DNA from: CAZNMF01 sp035547155
GTDB lineage: Bacteria > Acidobacteriota > Vicinamibacteria > Vicinamibacterales > SCN-69-37
DNA length: 34,200 nt
Reading direction: 5' to 3'
Assembly: GCA_035547155.1 (NCBI GenBank)
Contig: DASZVJ010000197.1
Coordinates: 1 to 34,200 of the forward strand
Under the pieces are notes generated by a model. That model ran no database searches. It was not told the DNA's origin and saw only the letters and a program-made list of their open reading frames with translations. Made by a program: the position numbers and the translations under genes. Positions 29,428-34,200 of this stretch are shown one piece after another. Position 1 is the first letter of the stretch; each line of letters starts with the position of its first letter.

Positions 29428-29445
29428 TCGAACGCGGACGTTCGA
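29428..29445. promoter_or_regulatory. Operator-like palindrome between divergent genes
   Basis: TCGAACG-CGGA-CGTTCGA is a perfect 7-4-7 inverted repeat in the 127-bp region between the Tat-exported barrel protein and the RCC1 gene. It lies just upstream of a weak minus-strand -10 (TAAGAT). No cognate regulator is obvious. Confidence 0.4.
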
Positions 29446-29503
29446 ACATCAACGAGTAATCCGTTCGTCGTGGAAGCCGAGAGAACGTGATCGCGCCGAG
29501 ACA

Positions 29504-29509
29504 TATACT
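29504..29509 (+). promoter_or_regulatory. -10 element directly before the RCC1 gene (leaderless)
   Basis: TATACT at 29504-29509 ends seven bases before ATG 29517. There is no ribosome-binding site. The position supports 29517 over the in-frame upstream start at 29487. Confidence 0.5.
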
Positions 29510-29516
29510 CCACGCA

Positions 29517-30656
29517 ATGCGCCCACTGATTCGTTGCCTGCCTTTGGTCTTGTCCGTGGCCACGGTGCTTGGAGCCCAACAGCCGCCGGCATCCTCGTCA
29601 GCGCTTCCGTCTGCAAGCGCCGCGTCATGGGGCGCCGTCGTCGTCAATCCCGATGGCTCGGTGACGGCCTGGCCCGAGGAGTCGACGGGACGGTCCGTGC
29701 AGGTCGCGCTGCCGCGAAAAGCAATACAGGCCGCGGTGCATCAGTACACCGCGTTCGTGCTGCTCGACGATGGCACCGTGATGGGATGGGGATCGAACAA
29801 CTACGAGTCGCTCGGGATCGCGAGCGAGCGCATGCGCGAGAGCGACAAGACGGACACGCCCAGATCCATTCCGGTGCTGCACGACATCGTGCAGATCGCG
29901 GCGACGTACGGTCACGCCGTCGCCGTGCGTCGCGATGGCGCCGTGTTCGCGTGGGGTGAGACCGTGGACGGGCTTCGCGGCGACGCGAACGTCGCGTCGA
30001 ACGTGCGACGGCCTTCGGTCACGCAAGTGCCCGGACTCACCGACATCGTGCACGTTGCGACGGCCGCGCGCCACAGTCTCGCGCTCAGCCGCGATGGCCA
30101 CGTCTTCGCGTGGGGCGCGAACGCGCGAGGCGAGCTCGGCTCAGGCGGCTGGAGCGAGCCGCGCGGACCAGCGCCGGTCGTGGGTCTCGATGACGTCATC
30201 GCGATCGCAGCCGGAGGATCGACGTCGTTCGCGCTGAAACGTGATGGGACCGTATGGGCGTGGGGATGGAATCAGAGCGGCATGCTCGGCAACGGTCTTC
30301 GTCCCAGCACGAACGAGCCTGGCGGCGTCGTGACATCGCCGGTCATCGTCAAAGGCGTCGCGAACGCGCGCGCGATCGTCGCGGGTGAGGGACACGCGAT
30401 CGCGCTGATCGCGGACGGCACGCTGCGCGCGTGGGGCCACAACGGCTACGGTCAAATCGGCAACGGCACGGCTGGCGGTTATCAGCTGCTGCCGATTCGC
30501 GTGCCGTCGATCGCGAAGGTCGTCGGCATCGGCGCCGGCGGCTATCGATCCTTCGCCGCGACGTCGGACGGACAGCTGTGGCACTGGGGCACGCCGATTC
30601 CTGTCAGTCCCGTCAAGCGGCCCAATCAGAAAGCGCCGGTGGTGCTCGAGCGATAA
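29517..30656 (+). CDS. Secreted RCC1-repeat (beta-propeller) protein
   Basis: A 379-residue protein with signal peptide MRPLIRCLPLVLSVATVLGA followed by a Ser/Pro/Ala-rich linker. The rest is RCC1-type repeats: GTVMGWGSNNYESLGI, GAVFAWGETVDG, GHVFAWGANARGELGSG, GTVWAWGWNQSGMLGNG, GTLRAWGHNGYGQIGNG and a last GQLWHWGTP blade, each preceded by an IAAG..hs.AL-type strand. Six to seven repeats suit one propeller. RCC1 propellers are protein-interaction modules; in bacteria exported members have no general known role. ATG 29517 is supported by the signal peptide and the -10 just before it. The FAD monooxygenase gene starts three bases after the stop, so the two are cotranscribed. Confidence 0.9.
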   Translation: MRPLIRCLPLVLSVATVLGAQQPPASSSALPSASAASWGAVVVNPDGSVTAWPEESTGRSVQVALPRKAIQAAVHQYTAFVLLDDGTVMGWGSNNYESLGIASERMRESDKTDTPRSIPVLHDIVQIAATYGHAVAVRRDGAVFAWGETVDGLRGDANVASNVRRPSVTQVPGLTDIVHVATAARHSLALSRDGHVFAWGANARGELGSGGWSEPRGPAPVVGLDDVIAIAAGGSTSFALKRDGTVWAWGWNQSGMLGNGLRPSTNEPGGVVTSPVIVKGVANARAIVAGEGHAIALIADGTLRAWGHNGYGQIGNGTAGGYQLLPIRVPSIAKVVGIGAGGYRSFAATSDGQLWHWGTPIPVSPVKRPNQKAPVVLER

Positions 30657-30659
30657 GCG

Positions 30660-31931
30660 ATGACGCCGACGCGCGTCGCGTGTTGTATCGCCGGTGGCGG
30701 CCCGGCCGGCATCGTGCTCGGCTATCTGCTCGCGCGCGCCGGCGTCGAGACGTGCGTGCTCGAGAAGCACGGCGACTTCCTGCGCGATTTCCGCGGCGAC
30801 ACGCTGCATCCGTCGACGCTCGAGGTCATGCACGAGCTCGGGCTGCTCGACGCGTTGTTGACGCTGCCGCACAGCGAGCTCTCGACGGTGCGCGCACAGA
30901 TCGGCGGCGAGCCCATCACGATCGCGGATTTGTCGCATCTGCCGACGGTCTGCAAGTTCGTCGCGCTCATGCCGCAGTGGGATTTCCTCAACTTCATCGC
31001 GGATCGGGCGCGTGCGTTTCCGTCGTTCCATTTGCTGATGAACGCGGAGGTCGTCGATTTGCTCCGCGACGGCGAGACGATCGTCGGCGTGCGCGCGAAG
31101 ACGCCGGATGGCGATCGCGAGATCGCAGCGGACCTGGTGATCGGCGCCGACGGGCGATCGTCCATCGTCCGTGAGAAGGCCGGTCTGCCGATCCAGACAT
31201 TCGGCGCGCCGATCGACGTGTTGTGGCTGCGTCTGCCGAAGCCCTCATCGCCAAAGGAACCGACTACGCCGCAGGCGTCTCATCAGTTTCGAAGTTCAAA
31301 GTTCGAAGTTCGAAGTTCCGACATCCCGCTCGGCAACGTCGTGAACGGCCGCATCTTCGTCGCGCTCGATCGCGGCGATTACTACCAGTGCGCGATCGTC
31401 ATCGCGAAAGGGACGATCGATCGGATTCGCGAAGCTGGACTGCCTGCGTTCCGGCAGGAGATCCTCCGCGTCGCGCCCGGCTTCGCGGGCGTCGTCGACA
31501 GCATCCAGAGCTGGGACGACGTGAAACTGCTGACCGTGCGCGTCGATCGGCTCACGCGCTGGCACAGGCCCGGCCTGCTGTGCATCGGCGACTGCGCGCA
31601 CGCGATGTCGCCGATCGGTGGCATTGGGATCAATCTGGCGATTCAGGACGCCGTCGCGGCCGCGAACGTCCTCGTGCCCGCGTTCCGCCGCGGCCGCGTC
31701 GACGAGTCCTATCTCGCGCGCGTGCAGGCGAGACGCATGTGGCCGACGAAGATCACCCAGGCCGGCCAGGTGTTCATCCAGGATCGGCTGATCTCCGCCG
31801 TGCTCCGCAGCGATCAACCTATCAAGCTGCCATTCGTCCTGAAACTGCTGCGCATCTTCCCCCGGCTGCAGCGCGTGCCCGCGCGGATCCTCGGTCTCGG
31901 CGTCAGGCCGGAGCACGTGAGCGTGAGCTGA
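30660..31931 (+). CDS. FAD-dependent monooxygenase (PHBH/UbiH type) with a repeat-derived insertion
   Basis: A 423-residue class A flavoprotein monooxygenase. CCIAGGGPAGIVLGYLLARA (8-27) is the FAD Rossmann motif with Glu35 at the strand end, DLVIGADGRSSIVR (158-170) the DG motif, and CIGDCAHAMSPIGGIGINLA (308-327) the GD motif; together these define the p-hydroxybenzoate-hydroxylase fold, which hydroxylates aromatic or related substrates using NAD(P)H and oxygen. Residues about 194-224 look inserted between two strands of the substrate domain and include SSKFEVRSS, encoded by tandem TTCGAAG heptamers. The frame is intact, so the protein may still function. It starts three bases after the RCC1 gene. 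Confidence 0.92.
   Translation: MTPTRVACCIAGGGPAGIVLGYLLARAGVETCVLEKHGDFLRDFRGDTLHPSTLEVMHELGLLDALLTLPHSELSTVRAQIGGEPITIADLSHLPTVCKFVALMPQWDFLNFIADRARAFPSFHLLMNAEVVDLLRDGETIVGVRAKTPDGDREIAADLVIGADGRSSIVREKAGLPIQTFGAPIDVLWLRLPKPSSPKEPTTPQASHQFRSSKFEVRSSDIPLGNVVNGRIFVALDRGDYYQCAIVIAKGTIDRIREAGLPAFRQEILRVAPGFAGVVDSIQSWDDVKLLTVRVDRLTRWHRPGLLCIGDCAHAMSPIGGIGINLAIQDAVAAANVLVPAFRRGRVDESYLARVQARRMWPTKITQAGQVFIQDRLISAVLRSDQPIKLPFVLKLLRIFPRLQRVPARILGLGVRPEHVSVS
31288..31318 (+). repeat. TTCGAAG heptanucleotide tandem repeat inside a coding region
   Basis: Four consecutive 7-base units, TTCGAAG, TTCAAAG, TTCGAAG, TTCGAAG, then a partial TTC, with a single substitution. Because 7 is not a multiple of 3, successive units are read in shifting frames, giving the FRSSKFEVRSS peptide. 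The composition (AT-richer) differs from the surrounding gene. Confidence 0.9.
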
Positions 31932-31940
31932 CCGCGTCAC

Positions 31941-31995
31941 CTGTTGCTTTCCAAAACGACGTGTGTCATTGTGCTGTTGGAAACCAACAGAGGTG
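31941..31995 (+). promoter_or_regulatory. Long inverted repeat upstream of the PadR gene
   Basis: CTGTTGCTTTCCAA (31941-31954) and TTGGAAACCAACAG (31977-31990) pair over 14 bases with one mismatch, separated by 22. CACCT (31938-31942) could further pair with AGGTG (31991-31995), part of the ribosome-binding site AGAGGTG (31989-31995) six bases before ATG 32002. It may be the PadR operator or a stem that masks the ribosome-binding site; it could also serve as the end of the upstream transcript. Confidence 0.5.
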
Positions 31996-32001
31996 ACGCC
32001 G

Positions 32002-32346
32002 ATGGCCAAACGTGACGTCCATCAGGGAACGCTGGCGCTGATGGTGCTCAAAACGCTCGACGTGCTGGGCCCGCTGCACGGATACGGGATCGCGCGCCGG
32101 ATCGAACAGATCAGCGGCGACCTGCTCGCCGTCAATCAGGGCACGCTGTATCCGGTCCTGCTGAAGCTCGAGCACGAAGGCGCGATCGCGTCGGACTGGG
32201 GGACGTCCGACAACAACCGCCGCGCGCGTTTCTATCGGCTCACGGCTGCGGGACGACGACGGCTTCGCACCGAAGCGCAGGAATGGGCGCAGACGACCGC
32301 GCTGATGGATCGATTCATCACGGTGAAAGCCGAGGACCTGGCATGA
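32002..32346 (+). CDS. PadR-family transcriptional regulator
   Basis: A 114-residue PadR winged-helix protein. HQGTLALMVLKTLDVLGPLHGYGIARRIEQISGD is seen in segments as LALMVLKTL and LHGYGIARRI, followed by NQGTLYPVLLKLEHEGAI (recognition helix) and the wing with NRRARFYRLTAAGRRRL, then a short C-terminal helix. This short PadR type is almost always encoded next to large FtsX/MacB-like permeases in Acidobacteriota, as here. ATG 32002 has AGAGGTG six bases upstream; an in-frame upstream start at 31963 would fall inside the inverted repeat. The stop overlaps the permease ATG (ATGA at 32343-32346), so both are coupled, and the PadR protein probably represses this unit. Confidence 0.95.
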   Translation: MAKRDVHQGTLALMVLKTLDVLGPLHGYGIARRIEQISGDLLAVNQGTLYPVLLKLEHEGAIASDWGTSDNNRRARFYRLTAAGRRRLRTEAQEWAQTTALMDRFITVKAEDLA

Positions 32347-34200
32347 AGGCCCTTCGACGATTTGCGCGGCGGCTCGTCGCATCAGTGCTCGGTCATCGAG
32401 ACGAGGAACGCGTGCGCGAAGAGCTGACGGAGCATTTGACGCTTCTCACGGACGAATACGTTCACGCCGGTGTGCCGATCGAGGAAGCGCGTCGCCGCGC
32501 GAAGTTGAAGCTGGGTGTCTTCGATGCGACGACCGAGGCCCATCGCGACGAACAGCGTCTGCGGTGGCTGGAGGATCTCGGTTCGGATCTCCGCTACGGG
32601 CTTCGGACGTTGCGCCGAACGCCAGGATTCACGGTCATTGCGATCGTCACGCTCGCATTGGGCATCGGCGCCAACACGGCCGTCTTCTCGCTCCTCAACA
32701 GCCTCGTGCTGCGTCCCCTGCCCGTCCGCGATCCGGATCGCCTTGCGCTCATCACCAATGGCGCATGGTCCTATCCGTTGTGGGAGCAGATCCGCGCACG
32801 CGAGAACGAGTTGTTCGACGGCGCGTTGGCCTGGTCGGCGCAGCGCTTCGATCTGTCGGAGGGCGGCCTCGCGGCGCCCGTTGACGGTGCGTACGTCAGC
32901 GGACGCTTCTTCGATGTCCTCGGCGTTTCAGCCGAACGGGGCCGCGCGCTCACACCTGCCGACGACAGCGCGAGCGCGCCTGACGGACCGGTCGCCGTGA
33001 TCAGCCATCGCTATTGGCGCGCGCACTTCGGCGGCGCGGACGACGTCGTCGGACGCCGCATCATCGTGCAACGCGTGCCCTTCACCGTCGTCGGCGTCAT
33101 GCCGGCAGCGTTCTTCGGCGTCGATGTCGGACAGACGACGGACGTGATAGTGCCGATTCGTGCGGAGTCGATCATTCGTGGCTCGGAGACCTGGCTCAGA
33201 AGCGCCGGCGCATCGTGGCTGGAAATCATGGTCCGCCTGAAACCGGGGCAGAGCCTCGATCGGGCGAACGACGTCCTCCGTGGTGCCGAGCCGACGATGC
33301 GAGCGGCCATCGGCGGCAATCGTCCGACCGATCCGCTGATCCTGGTGCCGGCTGCCGCGGGCAAGTCCGATCTGCGCACGACGTTCGAGACGCCGCTCGT
33401 CGCGATGGTCGTGGCGGTTGGATTGGTCTTGCTCGTGGCGTGTGCGAACGTCGCCGGCCTTGCGTTCGAGCGGGCAGTCGCGCGGCGTCACGAGCTCGGC
33501 GTGCGACTCGCGCTGGGCGGCTCACGCGCCCGGTTGGCCCGGCTGGTCTTTTCCGAAAGCCTGATCGTGGCCGTGACCGGCGCGATGCTGGGTCTGGCAT
33601 TCGCCGTCTGGAGCAGCGCGCTCCTCGTCCAGCGTTTGAACACGTGGCGCAACACGATTTCCCTCGATCTCGGGATCGATTGGCGTGTGCTCGCGTTCAC
33701 GACGATGCTCGCGTGTGTGTCAGCGGTCGTGGCTGGCCTTGCGCCGGTGCTCGGCGTGAAACGCGTCGCACCCAGCGAGGCGTTGCGGAACGCCGGCCGC
33801 ACCATCACGGGCGATCGCCGCTTCATCGTGCGCGGCACGCTCGTCGTCGCGCAGATCGCCGTGTCGCTCGTGCTGGTCACGGCCGCCGGCCTGTTTCTGC
33901 GCACGTTCGCCTCGCTCAACCAACTGCCTCTTGGTTTCGCGCCCGCGCCGCTGCTTCTCGCGGAGCTCGATCTCCAGCGGACGCCACCGGAGGCTCGAGG
34001 TCCACTCGTCGAGCGCCTGCGTGATGCCGTCACGACCATCCCTGGCGTGAATGCGGTTGCTGTTTCGACCGTACGGCCGCTGACAGGTGGCGGATGGGGC
34101 GATCGCCAGGTCGTCATCGGCGACGGTCCCATGGGCCGGTACGATCGCAGCCAGCCGATTCTCTGGATGAATGCCACGACACCCGGCTGGTTTCGGACGA
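32343..34200 (+). CDS. ADOP-type ABC transporter permease with prefix domain, 3'-truncated by window edge
   Basis: The frame is open for 619 codons to the window end. Residues 1-80 form the helical prefix domain (VREELTEHLTLLTDEYV, EEARRRAKLKLG, WLEDLGSDLRYGLRTLRRTPGF by parts), typical of acidobacterial duplicated orphan permeases. IAIVTLALGIGANTAVFSLL is transmembrane helix 1, followed by a MacB-like periplasmic domain (VISHRYWRAHFGG, VVGVMPAAFFGVD), three transmembrane helices with the FtsX loop ARRHELGVRLALGGSRARLAR, and the start of the second half. No ATPase gene is nearby, consistent with the 'orphan' class. It should form an inner-membrane permease whose substrate is unknown. Coupled to PadR by ATGA overlap. 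Confidence 0.94.
   Translation, partial: MKALRRFARRLVASVLGHRDEERVREELTEHLTLLTDEYVHAGVPIEEARRRAKLKLGVFDATTEAHRDEQRLRWLEDLGSDLRYGLRTLRRTPGFTVIAIVTLALGIGANTAVFSLLNSLVLRPLPVRDPDRLALITNGAWSYPLWEQIRARENELFDGALAWSAQRFDLSEGGLAAPVDGAYVSGRFFDVLGVSAERGRALTPADDSASAPDGPVAVISHRYWRAHFGGADDVVGRRIIVQRVPFTVVGVMPAAFFGVDVGQTTDVIVPIRAESIIRGSETWLRSAGASWLEIMVRLKPGQSLDRANDVLRGAEPTMRAAIGGNRPTDPLILVPAAAGKSDLRTTFETPLVAMVVAVGLVLLVACANVAGLAFERAVARRHELGVRLALGGSRARLARLVFSESLIVAVTGAMLGLAFAVWSSALLVQRLNTWRNTISLDLGIDWRVLAFTTMLACVSAVVAGLAPVLGVKRVAPSEALRNAGRTITGDRRFIVRGTLVVAQIAVSLVLVTAAGLFLRTFASLNQLPLGFAPAPLLLAELDLQRTPPEARGPLVERLRDAVTTIPGVNAVAVSTVRPLTGGGWGDRQVVIGDGPMGRYDRSQPILWMNATTPGWFRT

Noticed and set aside
1..34200. CRISPR arrays, insertion sequences, toxin-antitoxin pairs, prophage genes
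   Set aside because: No regularly spaced repeats, transposase, integrase or phage structural motifs were seen anywhere in the window.

Overview
The window is high-GC bacterial DNA. The best guess is an Acidobacteriota genome, perhaps of the Vicinamibacteria type. This rests on two FtsX/MacB-type permeases of the class expanded in that phylum (one paired with a PadR regulator), several Tat-exported enzymes, many GTG starts and TTCGAAG heptamer repeats inside a gene. No rRNA or taxonomic marker other than gltX is present, so the assignment is an inference.

Left part (1-12.7 kb): an accessory, catabolic or detoxification-like region built from small ArsR-regulated modules. A truncated SRPBCC gene, a second SRPBCC gene and an ABM-fold monooxygenase precede an overlapping ArsR-SRPBCC-membrane protein operon. 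On the minus strand follows an operon of a Tat-exported ABM-ABM-alpha/beta hydrolase fusion, a CPBP membrane protease and an epoxide hydrolase, divergent from another ArsR-type regulator. Then come a dienelactone hydrolase with a covalent-flavin oxidase, and an ArsR-SRPBCC-alpha/beta hydrolase operon with two tandem operator-like palindromes. Two gene-free stretches (about 9.95-10.53 and 12.24-12.69 kb) hold inverted and direct repeats but no credible gene.

Middle (12.7-23.8 kb): tRNA-Ser(GCT), then a compact group made of a YegD-like Hsp70 ATPase, a divergent protein with a degenerate PP2C-like fold, and a small XRE regulator. It is followed by core genes gltX and an AlkA-like DNA glycosylase, an orphan sensor kinase whose phospho-accepting histidine appears to be missing, a family 2 glycosyltransferase with an ABC-2 polysaccharide-export permease, and (minus strand) an M20 peptidase with a TPR lipoprotein.

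Right part (23.8-34.2 kb): an FtsX/MacB-like permease divergent from a membrane protein/winged-helix regulator pair; tRNA-Gln(CTG) with a 22-bp duplication of its 3' end 111 bp downstream (a possible integration scar); an unknown secreted protein; a Tat-exported protein of the hexulose-phosphate synthase/OMP-decarboxylase superfamily, divergent from a secreted RCC1-repeat protein; an FAD monooxygenase carrying a heptamer-repeat insertion; and a PadR regulator overlapping a second permease that runs off the window.

Recurring themes are translational coupling by ATGA overlaps, palindromic operator candidates beside autoregulated repressors, and at least six genes whose -10-like hexamer lies only 6-8 nt before the start codon, suggesting leaderless mRNAs.
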